From Rubellimicrobium mesophilum DSM 19309 (GTDB lineage: Bacteria > Pseudomonadota > Alphaproteobacteria > Rhodobacterales > Rhodobacteraceae), in contig NZ_KK088521.1 of assembly GCF_000600335.2 (NCBI RefSeq), positions 186,001 to 250,000 on the forward strand: a stretch of DNA of 64,000 bases, written 5' to 3'. This document shows positions 32,777 through 42,802 of the stretch, piece by piece (position 1 is the stretch's first letter; every line of letters begins with the position of its first letter). The position numbers and the translations under genes are program-made. The notes beneath the pieces are model-generated. The model saw only the letters and a list, made by a program, of their open reading frames with translations. It did not search any database and was not told where the DNA came from.

Positions 32777-33425
32777 CCAAGCTCACCTTCCCCGAGGCCC
32801 CTGTCCCTGACGAGGCGTCCCTGGAACGCGGCCGCCTTCTCTTCGCGGGACAGGTCGACTTCCTCAAGGGCGTGGTCGCGATGTCCGGCCTGCCCCCGCC
32901 GACCGGGCCGAGGTCTGCTTCGCCGGCCGCTCCAACGTCGGCAAGTCGAGCCTCATCAACGCGCTGACGGGGCGCAAGGCACTGGCGCGCGCGTCCAACA
33001 CGCCGGGGCGCACGCAGGAGGTCAACTACTTCACCCTGGGCGAGAGCCACTACCTCGTGGACCTCCCCGGCTACGGCTTCGCCGAGGCGCCCGTGGCGGT
33101 GGTCGCCAAGTGGCAGGCGCTCCTCAAGTCCTACCTCCAGGGCCGCCAGACGCTCCGCCGCGCCTTCGTGCTGATCGACGCGCGGCACGGCATCAAGGCC
33201 GTCGACGACGAGATCCTGAGCCTCCTCGACAAGTCCGCCGTGACCTTCCAGGCGGTGCTGACCAAGGCCGACAAGATCGGTCCGCGCGACCGCGGCAAGG
33301 TGCTGGAGCAGGTGCGCGGCGCCCTCCAGAAGCACCCCGCCGCCTATCCGGAGCTGGTCATGACCTCGTCCGAGACGGGCGAGGGCATCGCCACGCTCCG
33401 CGCCATCATCGCCGGCATCAGTTGA
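32773..33425 (+). CDS. engB: ribosome biogenesis GTP-binding protein EngB, one-base frameshift
   Basis: Starts at GTG 32773 with [20 protein letters not shown]. The frame breaks at the C5 run 32893-32897; one more C lets it continue as [20 protein letters not shown] (P-loop GRSNVGKS), [11 protein letters not shown] (switch I), [10 protein letters not shown] (G3) and TKADK (G4). Repaired length is about 217 residues, as expected. The protein is needed for 50S assembly and usually essential, so the break is likely a sequence error. Also called YihA/YsxC. Confidence 0.88.
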
Positions 33426-33433
33426 GGGACTCC

Positions 33434-34333
33434 ATGGACACGCACGTCAGGCCAGCCAAGCGCGACTGGATCGCCACGGCCCGCACCCTCTCCGAGGCCC
33501 TGCCCTACCTCCAGCGCTACTCCGGCGCCGTCGTCGTCGTGAAGTTCGGCGGCAATGCCATGGGCGACGACGAGGCCATGGCCCAGTTCGCCCGCGACAT
33601 GGTGCTGCTGCGGCAGGTCGGCATCCACCCGGTCGTGGTCCACGGCGGCGGGCCGATGATCAACGCCATGCTCGACAAGCTCGGCATCGAGTCGACCTTC
33701 GTCCGCGGCAAGCGCGTGACCGACAAGGCCACCGTCGAGGTGGTGGAGATGATCCTCTCCGGCCTCGTCAACAAGCGGATCGTGCAGGCGATCAACGACG
33801 CGGGCGGGCGCGCGGTGGGCCTCTCGGGCAAGGACGACGACCTCATGGTCTGCGTGGCCGACGACCCCGAGCTGGGCTTCGTCGGCCGCCCGGTGGAGAT
33901 GAACGTGCAGGTGCTGCGCGACCTCTACAACGCCGGGATCATCCCGGTCGTGGCCCCCGTCGCCACCGGCATGGCCGAGAACGAGACCTTCAACGTCAAC
34001 GGCGACACCGCCGCCGGCGCCATCGCGGGGGCGCTCCAGGCCGACCGCCTGCTGCTCCTCACCGACGTGGCGGGCGTGAAGGACGAGAGCGGCGAGGTCG
34101 TGACCAACCTTTCCGCCGACCGCCTGCGCGAGATGATCGCGACCGGCGTGGTCAAGGGCGGCATGATCCCCAAGACCGAGACCGCGCTCTCCGCCATCGA
34201 GGCCGGGGTCCGCGCCGTGGTGATCCTCGACGGCCGCCTGCCCAACGCCTCGCTGATCGAGCTCTTCACCGACCATGGGGCGGGCTCGATCATCCGGGGA
34301 CCCGAGTCCGAGGCCCAGCGCAGGCGGCGATGA
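33434..34333 (+). CDS. argB: acetylglutamate kinase
   Basis: A 299-residue amino-acid kinase of arginine synthesis that phosphorylates N-acetylglutamate. [11 protein letters not shown] is the nucleotide site and [10 protein letters not shown] the substrate glycine loop; [12 protein letters not shown] is near the C-terminus. An N-terminal helix before the kinase core is typical of arginine-inhibited forms. Eight bases after engB; ATGA overlap with the ferredoxin-like gene. Confidence 0.96.
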   Translation: MDTHVRPAKRDWIATARTLSEALPYLQRYSGAVVVVKFGGNAMGDDEAMAQFARDMVLLRQVGIHPVVVHGGGPMINAMLDKLGIESTFVRGKRVTDKATVEVVEMILSGLVNKRIVQAINDAGGRAVGLSGKDDDLMVCVADDPELGFVGRPVEMNVQVLRDLYNAGIIPVVAPVATGMAENETFNVNGDTAAGAIAGALQADRLLLLTDVAGVKDESGEVVTNLSADRLREMIATGVVKGGMIPKTETALSAIEAGVRAVVILDGRLPNASLIELFTDHGAGSIIRGPESEAQRRRR

Positions 34334-34977
34334 GCCTCCTCCCCGACCTCGAGGAGGGTGCCGCCCGCGAGGGCCTCCTCGTCGCGGGCGTGGCCCCGCT
34401 TCGCCCCGAGGACGGCGTGCCGGAGCGATTCCGCTGCGTCGCCCTCCTCGCCCCCGACGAGCCCGGGTTCTGGCCGATCTTCTCGGCCTCGCCGGAGATG
34501 TCGGACGGCGCCCCCGATCCGCTCGACCGCTGGTCGCGCCGGGTCATCGGCCGCGTCGCCTGCGCGCTCGGCACCAAGGCCGTGTTCCCCTTCGGCGGTC
34601 CGCCCTGGCGCCCCTTCACCGGCTGGGCCCGCCGCTCGGGCCGTGCCTGGCCCTCGCCCGTGGGGCTCCTCGTCCACGACACGGCGGGGCTCTGGATCTC
34701 CTATCGGGGCGGCGTGCTGCTGGAGGAGGAGGCGCCGTCCGCCCACTCCACGCGCCCTTGCGACGACTGCCCGAAGCCCTGCCTGAGCGCCTGCCCGGCG
34801 AACGCGCTCACCGCCGAGGCCTACGACGTGGCTGCCTGCCATGCCGTGCTAGATAGCCCCGGGGGGCGCGACTGCCTCCAGGGCGGCTGCCTGGTCCGGC
34901 GCGCCTGCCCGGTGGGGGCGGGGCGGCGGGACCCGGCGCAATCCGCCTTCCACATGAAGGCGTTCCACCCGGCATGA
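34330..34977 (+). CDS. ferredoxin-like 4Fe-4S protein (QueG-like C-terminal half)
   Basis: A 215-residue protein. C-terminal part has [17 protein letters not shown], a CxxCxxxCxxxCP cluster motif, and later [15 protein letters not shown], which may complete a second cluster. The N-terminal 130 residues resemble the tail of epoxyqueuosine-reductase-like proteins rather than a reductase of known type. Overlaps argB and the phosphatase gene by four bases each. Function unknown; redox partner role is inference. Confidence 0.75.
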   Translation: MSLLPDLEEGAAREGLLVAGVAPLRPEDGVPERFRCVALLAPDEPGFWPIFSASPEMSDGAPDPLDRWSRRVIGRVACALGTKAVFPFGGPPWRPFTGWARRSGRAWPSPVGLLVHDTAGLWISYRGGVLLEEEAPSAHSTRPCDDCPKPCLSACPANALTAEAYDVAACHAVLDSPGGRDCLQGGCLVRRACPVGAGRRDPAQSAFHMKAFHPA

Positions 34978-35474
34978 CCCTGACCCTCCTCATCCGCCAC
35001 GCCAAGAGCGAGCCCGGCAGCCCCGCCCAGGCCGACCACGAGCGCCCCTTGGCCAAGCGCGGCCGCCACGACGCCCCGCTGATAGGTCGGTGGATCGCCG
35101 GGCAGGGCCTCGTCCCCGGCGAGGTTCTCTGCTCGGACGCCGTGCGGACGCGCGAGACGCTGGACCTCATGCTCCCCGAATGGTCCGAGCCGCCCCGCCT
35201 GGCCTATCTGGCCGAGCTCTATCACGCGACGCCCGAGACGATGCTGCGGGCGCTCGAACAGGCCGAGGCGGAGCGCGTGGCCCTCGTGGGCCACAACCCC
35301 GGCATCGCCGCGCTCGCCGCCAACCTCGCCCGCGAGGCGCCGGTGCATCTCCGCTGGGCCGATTTTCCGACCTGCGCCGTGGCCGCCCTCCGCTTCGAGG
35401 CCGACTCGTGGTTCGCCATCGGCGAGGGACGCGGCAAGGTCCTGGCCTTCGCGACGCCCGCCGACCTGGGCTGA
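34974..35474 (+). CDS. SixA-like histidine phosphatase
   Basis: A 166-residue phosphohistidine-phosphatase-fold protein. LIRHAKSEPGS holds the catalytic RHA motif; Arg in DAVRTRET and His in LVGHNPGIA complete the site. The family dephosphorylates phosphohistidines or small phosphate esters; substrate here unknown. Confidence 0.87.
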   Translation: MTLTLLIRHAKSEPGSPAQADHERPLAKRGRHDAPLIGRWIAGQGLVPGEVLCSDAVRTRETLDLMLPEWSEPPRLAYLAELYHATPETMLRALEQAEAERVALVGHNPGIAALAANLAREAPVHLRWADFPTCAVAALRFEADSWFAIGEGRGKVLAFATPADLG

Positions 35475-35479
35475 CGCGC

Positions 35480-36190
35480 ATGGACCTCCACCGCCGCCAC
35501 CGCTGGGACCTGACGCCCAAGGAGGCCGTCGCCCTCCAGCAGGAGCTGCGCGCCGAGGTCGTGACCGACCGGCCGCTCGACCTCGCCGGGGTGCGGCTCG
35601 TGGCCGGCGTGGACGTGAGCGTGAAGGAGAACGTCTCGCAGGCGGCGGTCGTCGTCGCCACCTTCCCCGGCTTCGAGACCATTGAGGTCGCGCGGGCGGT
35701 CCGCCCCACGCCCTTTCCCTACGTCCCGGGCCTCCTGTCCTTCCGCGAGGGGCCGGTGCTGGAGGAGGCGTTCGGCAAGCTGACTGTCGAGCCCGACGTC
35801 TTCGTCTTCGATGGCAGCGGCTACGCCCATCCCCGCCGCATCGGCATCGCCTGCCACATGGGCCTCTGGCTCGGGCGCCCCACCATCGGCTGCTCCAAGA
35901 CGCGCCTCACGGGGCGCCATGACGAGGTCCCGCCCGAGAAGGGCGCCTGGGCCCCGCTCCTCGACAAGGACGAGGTCGTGGGCGCCGCCCTCCGCACCCG
36001 CGCGAGCACCAGCCCAGTCTTCGTCTCGCCCGGCCACCTCATCGACCTCGCGAGCGCCATCGACATCGTGATGGCGTGTTCGCCCAAGTATCGGCTGCCG
36101 CAGCCGATCCGCCTCGCCCACAACGCGGCGGGGGCGTTCGAGCCGGGGCCGGACCTCTTTGGCCGCTCAACCGACCCGGACCGCCCGTAG
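35480..36190 (+). CDS. nfi: endonuclease V
   Basis: A 236-residue nuclease that nicks DNA one base 3' of deoxyinosine. VAGVDVSV with Asp45 begins the active site; VPGLLSFREGPVLEEAF and FVFDGSGYAHPRRIGIACHMG carry the conserved strand-wedge and acidic residues. Last gene of the plus-strand run, followed by a REP-like repeat. Confidence 0.93.
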   Translation: MDLHRRHRWDLTPKEAVALQQELRAEVVTDRPLDLAGVRLVAGVDVSVKENVSQAAVVVATFPGFETIEVARAVRPTPFPYVPGLLSFREGPVLEEAFGKLTVEPDVFVFDGSGYAHPRRIGIACHMGLWLGRPTIGCSKTRLTGRHDEVPPEKGAWAPLLDKDEVVGAALRTRASTSPVFVSPGHLIDLASAIDIVMACSPKYRLPQPIRLAHNAAGAFEPGPDLFGRSTDPDRP

Positions 36191-36273
36191 GGCGGGCTTC
36201 AGCCCGCCATGGGATTCCGGCCATCGGTCAGCGTATCGTCGGCGGCGCGTGGCGGGCTGAAGCCCGCCCTACG
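36187..36273. repeat. REP-like inverted repeat pair
   Basis: GTAGGGCGGGCTTCAGCCCG... at 36187-36209 and its inverse GGCGGGCTGAAGCCCGCCCT... at 36251-36273, each nearly palindromic, about 40 bases apart. They lie between converging genes nfi and the transporter ATPase gene and may act as a bidirectional terminator or mRNA stabiliser. Confidence 0.7.
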
Positions 36274-36367
36274 ATGAACGTGTTAGTCATGGCCCAGGAT
36301 GCAGGCGCAACTTCCCCTACCCCGCCGGGCGGCGACCCAGGGACAGGGTCACCTTGGCACAGAGGGG

Positions 36368-36382
36368 TTAAGATACGGTTAA
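36368..36382. promoter_or_regulatory. TTAA-N7-TTAA motif (CtrA-like)
   Basis: TTAA-GATACGG-TTAA is a full match to the CtrA box pattern, but sits between two gene 3' ends, so a promoter role is doubtful. A close relative is at 4725-4739. Confidence 0.35.
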
Positions 36383-36430
36383 GAGCCGAGGGAAATCCCG
36401 CGAGGGCACTCCGCGCGGCCGGCGCCTCCC

Positions 36431-37207
36431 TCAGTGCCCCAGGATCTGGCTCAGGAACAGCTTGGTCCGCTCCGACTGCGGGTTGTTGAAGAACTCGCGG
36501 GGCGTGTTCTGCTCCACGATCTGACCCTGGTCCATGAAGATGACCCGGTTCGCCACCGCCTGCGCGAAGCCCATCTCGTGCGTCACGCAGAGCATGGTCA
36601 TCCCCTCGCGCGCGAGCTCGATCATGGTGTCGAGCACCTCCTTGATCATCTCGGGGTCGAGCGCCGAGGTCGGCTCGTCGAAGAGCATGATCTTCGGCCT
36701 CATGCAGAGCGCGCGGGCGATGGCCACCCGCTGCTGCTGCCCGCCCGAGAGCTGGCCGGGATACTTGGCGGCCTGCTCGGGGATGCGAACCTTCTTGAGG
36801 AAGTGCATGGCCGTCTCCTCGGCCTCGCGCTTGGGCACCTTGCGGACCCAGATCGGCGCCAGCGTGCAGTTCTCCAGCACGGTCAGGTGCGGGAAGAGGT
36901 TGAAGTGCTGGAACACCATCCCGACCTCGGACCGGACCTTGTCGACGTTGCGCAGGTTCGAGGTCAGCTCCGTCCCGTCCACGACGATCTGGCCCTGCTG
37001 GTGCTCCTCCAGGCGGTTGATGCAGCGGATCAGGGTGGACTTGCCCGACCCGGACGGCCCGCAGATCACGATCCGCTCGCCCCGGTAGACGGTCAGGTCG
37101 ATGTCCCGCAGGACGTGGAAGGACCCGTACCACTTGTTCATCTTGGTGATCTGCACCGCCACCTCCTCCGTGACGGGCGGCGGGGCGGCGAGAGCGGCGT
37201 CGGTCAT
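36431..37207 (-). CDS. bztD: glutamate/glutamine/aspartate/asparagine ABC transporter ATPase
   Basis: A 258-residue ABC ATPase of the polar amino acid class. Walker [10 protein letters not shown], signature [15 protein letters not shown] and Walker [15 protein letters not shown] are complete. Fourth gene of a bztABCD-type operon, transcribed bztA to bztD; 9 bases after bztC. Confidence 0.92.
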   Translation of the reverse strand: MTDAALAAPPPVTEEVAVQITKMNKWYGSFHVLRDIDLTVYRGERIVICGPSGSGKSTLIRCINRLEEHQQGQIVVDGTELTSNLRNVDKVRSEVGMVFQHFNLFPHLTVLENCTLAPIWVRKVPKREAEETAMHFLKKVRIPEQAAKYPGQLSGGQQQRVAIARALCMRPKIMLFDEPTSALDPEMIKEVLDTMIELAREGMTMLCVTHEMGFAQAVANRVIFMDQGQIVEQNTPREFFNNPQSERTKLFLSQILGH

Positions 37208-37216
37208 GGAAGGCTC

Positions 37217-38533
37217 CTAGCGGTGGCCACGTTCGAGCCGGCGTTCGAGCCAGATCGAGTAGCGGGACATGGAAAAGCAGAAGACCCAGAAGGTGAGCCC
37301 GATGAAGACGTAGAGCTCCCAGTAGATGCCACCCCAGGCGGTCGTCGCGCGGATCGAGGAGGCCATGCGGATCGGGTCGAACATGGCGATGATCGAGACC
37401 AGCGTCGTGTCCTTGAAGAGGCCGATGAAGCTGTTGACGATCCCCGGGATCGAGATCTTGAGCGCCTGCGGCAGCACGATGAGTTGCATCGCCTGCCAGT
37501 AGGTCAGCCCCAGCGCGTCCCCGGCCTCGTACTGCCCCCGGGGCAGCGCGGCGAGGCCGCCGCGGATCACCTCGGCGATGTAGGCGGCGGCGAAGAGCGT
37601 CACCATGATGATGACGCGCAGCATCAGGTCGAAGTTGGTGCCCCTGGGCAGGAAGTAGTTGAGGATGAGCTGCGCCACGAAGAGCCAGACGATCAGCGGC
37701 ACGCCCCGGATGACCTCGATGTAGAACACCGAGGCCTTGGAGATGATGAGCATGTCCGATCGCCGCCCGAGGGCGAGGAGGACGCCCAGCGGCAGCGACA
37801 GGCTGATGCCCGAGAGGCCGATGATGATCGACAGCGTGAAGCCCCCGAAGTCCTTGGAGGCGACCGCCGGCAGCGCGAGCGGCGCGACCCCGGCCAGCGC
37901 CCGCGCGAGGGGCCCTGCCACGAAGCTCCAGTAGAGGACCGGCAGGAGGATCCCGGCCAGCAGCGCGAGGATCGGGTACCGCGCGCGGGACAGCGCCAGG
38001 AAGGCGGCCACGCCCAGCGCGAAGCCCAGCGCCGCCGCGACCGGCCCCCAGATCGTCCCGCCCCAGAGGAGCCAGAAGATGAGGAACGGCGCCGCCGGGG
38101 TGAGCCATAGCAGGCGGCGCGGGAGCCGCGCGAACAGGATCGGCGACACCGCCAGCAGGAACACCACCAGCGCCAGCGGCGGCCGCCAGATCTGCGAGGC
38201 CGGATAGAAGCCGAAGACGAGCTGCCGCCAGCGGTCCGTGAGCACCGCCCAGCAGGCCGCCGAGGTCCCCTCCGGATAGAGCTGGTCGCGGATCGCCCGG
38301 CACTCGTTCAGGCTGCTCGCGCGCCAGACGCCCCTCCAGGCCCAGGGGACGACGTCGCGCAGCGCCACCCACAGGAGCCAGATCGCCAGCACCGTGAGGA
38401 TGATGTTGAGCGGCCCCGAGAATAGGTTCTGGCGCAGCCAGCGGATCGCGCCGGTCTCGCGCCGGGGCGGCGGCACCGGGGGCAGCATCGTGTCGCGGAC
38501 CTGCGCGACCGTCTGGGCGTGGAGCTCGGACAT
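37217..38533 (-). CDS. bztC: amino acid ABC transporter permease BztC
   Basis: A 438-residue permease, long for a HisM/GlnP-type subunit because of extra N-terminal membrane helices, as in Rhodobacter BztC. The permease domain contains GGFTLSIIIGLSGISLSLPL and the EAA-type cytoplasmic loop EAGDALGLTYWQAMQLIVLP. Stop of bztB overlaps its start (TGATG). Confidence 0.9.
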   Translation of the reverse strand: MSELHAQTVAQVRDTMLPPVPPPRRETGAIRWLRQNLFSGPLNIILTVLAIWLLWVALRDVVPWAWRGVWRASSLNECRAIRDQLYPEGTSAACWAVLTDRWRQLVFGFYPASQIWRPPLALVVFLLAVSPILFARLPRRLLWLTPAAPFLIFWLLWGGTIWGPVAAALGFALGVAAFLALSRARYPILALLAGILLPVLYWSFVAGPLARALAGVAPLALPAVASKDFGGFTLSIIIGLSGISLSLPLGVLLALGRRSDMLIISKASVFYIEVIRGVPLIVWLFVAQLILNYFLPRGTNFDLMLRVIIMVTLFAAAYIAEVIRGGLAALPRGQYEAGDALGLTYWQAMQLIVLPQALKISIPGIVNSFIGLFKDTTLVSIIAMFDPIRMASSIRATTAWGGIYWELYVFIGLTFWVFCFSMSRYSIWLERRLERGHR

Positions 38534-39759
38534 CAGCGCTCCTTCAGCGAGATGCGGCGGTTGTAGATGTTGAGCACCAGGGAGATGACGAGGCTCACCA
38601 CGAGGTAGAACAGCGCGAGGAGCAGGATGCTCTCCAGCTCGCGCCCGGTCTGGTTCATGGTCACGCCGCCCAGCGTCGCCTTCACGTCCGGGTAGCCCAC
38701 CGCCACGGCGAGCGAGGAGTTCTTGATGAGGTTGAGGTATTGCGAGATCAGCGGCGGCACGATCACCCGCAGCGCCTGGGGCAGGATCACGAGCCGCGTC
38801 GTCCGCCCCGGCCGCAGCCCCAGCGCGAAGGCCGCCTCGGTCTGCCCCTTGGACACGGCGAGGATGCCCGCCCGCACGATCTCGGCGATGAAGGCGCCGG
38901 TGTAGAGCGTCAGCGCCACCCAGAGCGCCACCAGCGAGTTGAGGACGTTGATCCCGCCCTGGAACCGCGCGATCCCCGTCGGGCGCACCGTCGGCACCTC
39001 GACGGACACCGGCGCGCCCAGCAGGACGAAGGCCACCGTCACCGGCAGCACCAGGATCGCGACCATGACCCAGAGCGACGGCAGGGGCTGCCCCGTCGCC
39101 GCCTGCCTCCGGCGCGCATAGCCCTGCCAGAGGAGCGCGGCCAGGATCGACAGGAGGAGCATGATCGCCAGCGTCCCCGCCCCCTCGCCCCAGACGAGGC
39201 TCGGGAAGTAGGTGCCCCGGTTGGTGAAGGCGACCAGGCCGAACAGCTTGGACGCCTCCGGCTCGTCGCCGCGGAAGGCGGCGGGCGCCGGGGTGGATTC
39301 GCTCAGGACGGCATAGACCAGGATGATCCAGAGGAGCAGAGGGACGTTCCGGAAGGTCTCGACGTAGACGGTCATGAGCCGCCCGACGAGCCAGTTCTTC
39401 GACAGCCGCAGCACGCCGGCGAGGATGCCGACGATCGTGGCCGTGACGATCCCCAGCCCCGCCACGAGCAGCGTGTTGACGATCCCCACCATCGCCGCGC
39501 GGAGGTGGGTGTCGTTGTTGGTGTAGGGAATCAGCGTCTGGGCGATGTCGTAGCCCGCCCGCCGGTTCAGGAAGCCGAAGTCGAAGTCCTTGCCGAGGTC
39601 GTGCAGGTTCACGACCAGGTTGCGGATCAGGTAGGCGATCAGCGCCGCCAGCAGGAACAGGGCGATCACCTGGATCGTCAGGCTGCGGTAGCGCGTGTCG
39701 TAGAGAAGCTGGCTGAGCCTGAAGGCCTGTCGCGGCGGTCCGGCCTGTGCGATGGTCAT
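38533..39759 (-). CDS. bztB: amino acid ABC transporter permease BztB
   Basis: A 408-residue permease paired with BztC. It has the HisM-type domain (GIVNTLLVAGLGIVTATIVG) and the cytoplasmic loop TEAAFALGLRPGRTTRLVIL. Cytoplasmic N-terminus then about eight membrane helices. Separated from bztA by 70 bases. Confidence 0.9.
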   Translation of the reverse strand: MTIAQAGPPRQAFRLSQLLYDTRYRSLTIQVIALFLLAALIAYLIRNLVVNLHDLGKDFDFGFLNRRAGYDIAQTLIPYTNNDTHLRAAMVGIVNTLLVAGLGIVTATIVGILAGVLRLSKNWLVGRLMTVYVETFRNVPLLLWIILVYAVLSESTPAPAAFRGDEPEASKLFGLVAFTNRGTYFPSLVWGEGAGTLAIMLLLSILAALLWQGYARRRQAATGQPLPSLWVMVAILVLPVTVAFVLLGAPVSVEVPTVRPTGIARFQGGINVLNSLVALWVALTLYTGAFIAEIVRAGILAVSKGQTEAAFALGLRPGRTTRLVILPQALRVIVPPLISQYLNLIKNSSLAVAVGYPDVKATLGGVTMNQTGRELESILLLALFYLVVSLVISLVLNIYNRRISLKER

Positions 39760-39829
39760 GCGCGGCGTCCCCTTCCCTGGTCCCCTCGGATGCGACGAGG
39801 GCGCCCCTTGCGGGACGCCCCCTCTGCGA

Positions 39830-40853
39830 TCACCGGAACGGCGGGGCGTACATCAGGCCGCCCTGGGTCCACTGGGCGTTGAGCCCGCGCTCGATGCCGA
39901 GGGGCGTGTTCGGCCCCAGGTGGCGGTCGAAGACCTCGCCGTAGTTGCCGACGGCCTTGATGACGTTCACAGCCCATTGCGGGCTGATGTCGGCACCCAT
40001 CATGGGCCCGAGCTCGTCCTCGGTGCCGAGGAGACGGTTGATCTCCGGGTTGTCGCCCGCCGCCGCCGCCATCTCCTCGACGTTGGCCTGGGTGATGCCC
40101 AGTTCCTCGGCGGCGACGAGGGCGTAGAAGGTCCAGCGGACGAGGTCGGCCCACTGGTTGTCGCCATGGCGCACGGCCGGGCCCAGCGGCTCCTTGGAGA
40201 TGATCTCGGGCAGGATGATGTGGTCGTCCGGCGTCTCGAAGGTCGAGCGCGCCGCCGCGAGGCCCGAGGCGTCGGTCGTGTAGGTGTCGCAGGCCCCCGC
40301 GAGGTACTGCTGCCGTCCCTCGGCGTCGTTCTGGATCGGGACGGGCTCGTAGGTGATGTTGTTGACGCGGAAGAAGTCCGCGAGGTTCAGCTCGGTGGTG
40401 GTGCCGGTCTGGATGCAGACCGTGGCGCCGTCGAGGTCCTTGGCCGAGGCCACGCCCAGCGCCTTGGGCACGAGGAAGCCCTGGCCGTCGTAGTAGTTGA
40501 CCGCGACGAAATCGAGCTTGAGGTCGGTATCGCGCGAGAAGGTCCAGGTCGAGTTCCGGGCCAGCATGTCGACCTCGCCGGCGGCGAGCGCGGTGAAGCG
40601 GGTCTCGCCCGAGAGCGGGGTGAAGGTCACCTTCTCCGGGTCGCCGAAGATGGTGGCGGCGACGGCGCGGCAGAGGTCCACGTCGAAGCCTTCCCAGCGG
40701 CCGCTCGCGTCGGGCGCGGCAAACCCCGTGAGGCCCGGGTTGACGCCGCAGTTCAGCGTGCCGCGCGACCTGACGTCGTCGAGCGTCGCCGCCCTGCGCG
40801 GCCCCGGCGAGGCCAAGCACCGCCAGCGCCCCCAAGGACATGATCTTCTTCAT
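39830..40853 (-). CDS. bztA: amino acid ABC transporter periplasmic binding protein, one-base frameshift
   Basis: Starts at ATG 40853 behind AAGGGAG with signal peptide MKKIMSLGALAVLGLAGAAQ. The frame breaks at CCC 40792-40794; removing one base joins the signal to AATLDDVRSRGTLNCGVNPG. The mature part is a family-3 solute-binding protein (LTGFAAPDASGRWEGFDVDL, ICIQTGTTTELNLADFF-like segments). Repaired length is 340, close to Rhodobacter BztA. It catches acidic amino acids and their amides for BztBCD. Confidence 0.88.
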
Positions 40854-41021
40854 GGGTCTCCCTTCCCGTTGTGCCGCGCCGCGTCGTTCCGGCGCGTTCC
40901 TGTCAGCCACGCGCCCCGGCGCACCGGGACGGAGGTGAGGTTGTTTCCTCAACTCCCCCAACTGTCGGCTGATTCCCCTTCGGGTCAAGCGTTCCCTGAC
41001 GAAACGGCCCATCTCGGCGCC

Positions 41022-41049
41022 ACGGAAGCGCCCGCCGCGCCGCTTCCGT
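41022..41049 (-). terminator. hairpin after the ATP12 gene
   Basis: A 9-bp stem ACGGAAGCG/CGCTTCCGT with 10-base loop starts at the stop codon of the ATP12-type gene. No clear T-run follows, so termination is only possible. Confidence 0.35.
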
Positions 41050-41774
41050 CAGGGCCGTGGGCGGCGCGGGGTCAGTTGCGCGTGGAATCGCGCCGCGTCG
41101 AGGAGGGCCGCCCGGCGCCGCGCCGCCGCCTCGGCCGCCTCCTCGTCCTCGCCCCATTCCTCGATCTGGAAGTCCTCGTCGAGGCGCGACAGCCGCCAGG
41201 CCTCCTCGGCCGAGAGCCGCCCGAGCGCCACCGCGAGCCCCAGCACCAGCGACCCCGACAGCGTCACGAGGTCGTGGAAGGCCGCGAGCTCGAAGGCGTC
41301 CATCGCCTCCAGCGGCTCCCTCAGGCGCTCGAGGTCCCCCGGCGCCTGCGCGACCGGCATCACCCCGCACCCCACGGCGAGGTCCGCCCCCAGCGCCTCG
41401 GCACTCCAGGCGAGGAGCGGGTCCCAGCCCGCCTGCTGGCGCGCGATCAGCTTGTCCGGCCCCTCGGCGCGGTAGCAGAGCAGGTCCGAGGCCCCGTAGG
41501 AGGCCAGCATCTCCACCACCTCGTCCCGCTGGGCGCGCACTTTGTCGATGGCGGCGTTGGCGAGCCGCGTGGCCGGCATGGTGTTGGGGTCCAGCACCTC
41601 GCCCTGCCCGGCCCATTCCTGCGCCACCTCCTCGGCGAAGGGTCGCGTCGGCACCCTCAGTTGCGCCTTGAGCGGCGTCCGCACCGGCCGCCCGTCGAGC
41701 GTCACGGCGAAGTCCTCGCCTTCGGGCACGACGGCGACCTCGGTCCAGAACCGCTTGGGGGTCCAGCCGCTCAT
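41049..41774 (-). CDS. ATP12-family F1-ATPase assembly chaperone
   Basis: A 241-residue ATP12 protein that in mitochondria binds the F1 alpha subunit during assembly and in alphaproteobacteria is presumed to do the same. Family blocks are RFWTEVAVVPEGEDFAVTLD, GRPVRTPLKAQL, EWAGQGEVLDPNTMPATRLA and YGASDLLCYRAEGP. Its ATG overlaps the stop of the pseudouridine synthase gene. Confidence 0.92.
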   Translation of the reverse strand: MSGWTPKRFWTEVAVVPEGEDFAVTLDGRPVRTPLKAQLRVPTRPFAEEVAQEWAGQGEVLDPNTMPATRLANAAIDKVRAQRDEVVEMLASYGASDLLCYRAEGPDKLIARQQAGWDPLLAWSAEALGADLAVGCGVMPVAQAPGDLERLREPLEAMDAFELAAFHDLVTLSGSLVLGLAVALGRLSAEEAWRLSRLDEDFQIEEWGEDEEAAEAAARRRAALLDAARFHAQLTPRRPRP

Positions 41775-42802
41775 TCGCGGTTCTCGAAGGGGTCGAGCGG
41801 CGCGTCCTTCTCGTTCCAGCCCAGGTAGTCCCAGGTGGCCTTCATGTGGGGGGGCAGCGGCGCGGTCAGGGTCAGCATGGCCTTGGTGATCGGGTGCTCG
41901 ACGATCAGGGTCCGGGCGTGGAGATGCAGCTTCCGCGACAGGTCGCCGCCAACCCCGGCGCCCCAGCCATCACCGAGATTTTCCTGCGCGCTGCCGCCAT
42001 ACTTCCCGTCGCCCAGGATCGGGTGCCCGATCTCGGCCATGTGGGCGCGAAGCTGGTGCGTCCGGCCCGTCACCAGTTGCATGGCGACCCAGGACAGCCG
42101 CCCGCCGGCGTTCTCGATGGTGGCGAACTCGGTGACCGCGCGTTTGGCACCCGGCGTCGCCTCGACCTCGCGCGGATGGACGGCGCGCATCTTCTCGTTC
42201 CCGCGCCCGCCTTCCTTGACGAGGCCGAAGCGGATCGTCCCGGCGCGGGGCGTGGGCACCCCGGCCACCGCCGCCCAGTAGATCTTGCGGACGTTGCGGT
42301 GCCGCAGCGCCTCGGAGAGCCCCCGCGCCACGCGGTCGGTGCGCGCCAGCAGCAGCACCCCCGACGTGTCCTGGTCCAGCCGGTGCACGAGCTTCGGCCG
42401 TTCCTTGTAGCCGAACATGAGCGCCGGGGTCAGGCCGTCCACGTGCCGGTCCCCCTGCCCCGAGCCGCCCTGCGAGGCGAGCCCCGGGGGCTTGTTGAGC
42501 ACGATGATGTGCTCGTCCTTCCACATCACCGCCGCCTGGATCATCGCCTCGTCCGAGCGCGCGAGGCGCGAGGGCGGCGGTGCGGGCTGCTGGACGTCGG
42601 GGAGCGGCGGGACACGCACGGTCTGCCCCTCGGCCACCCGCGTCGCCGAGGTCACGCGCCCGCCGTCCACCCGCAGCTCGCCCTTGCGGCACATCTTCTC
42701 GATGGCCCCCTGGGTGAGGTTCGGGAACTGCTTCCTCAGCCAGCGGTCGAGCCGCTGGTCCCCCTCGTCCGCGCCAACCGTCAGCATCCGCACGCCGCTC
42801 AT
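41771..42802 (-). CDS. rluC: RluA-family rRNA pseudouridine synthase (RluC-type)
   Basis: A 343-residue enzyme. An S4 RNA-binding domain (QRLDRWLRKQFPNLTQGAIE) at about 15-75, then the synthase domain with catalytic Asp143 in VHRLDQDTSG. RluC converts several uridines of 23S rRNA; the exact target sites cannot be told from sequence. Between crcB and the ATP12 gene with 4-bp overlaps on both sides. Confidence 0.9.
   Translation of the reverse strand: MSGVRMLTVGADEGDQRLDRWLRKQFPNLTQGAIEKMCRKGELRVDGGRVTSATRVAEGQTVRVPPLPDVQQPAPPPSRLARSDEAMIQAAVMWKDEHIIVLNKPPGLASQGGSGQGDRHVDGLTPALMFGYKERPKLVHRLDQDTSGVLLLARTDRVARGLSEALRHRNVRKIYWAAVAGVPTPRAGTIRFGLVKEGGRGNEKMRAVHPREVEATPGAKRAVTEFATIENAGGRLSWVAMQLVTGRTHQLRAHMAEIGHPILGDGKYGGSAQENLGDGWGAGVGGDLSRKLHLHARTLIVEHPITKAMLTLTAPLPPHMKATWDYLGWNEKDAPLDPFENRE

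Noticed and set aside
36434-38110. A 558-codon plus-strand frame across bztC and bztD
   Set aside because: Shadow of two well-recognised transporter genes; charged low-complexity protein.
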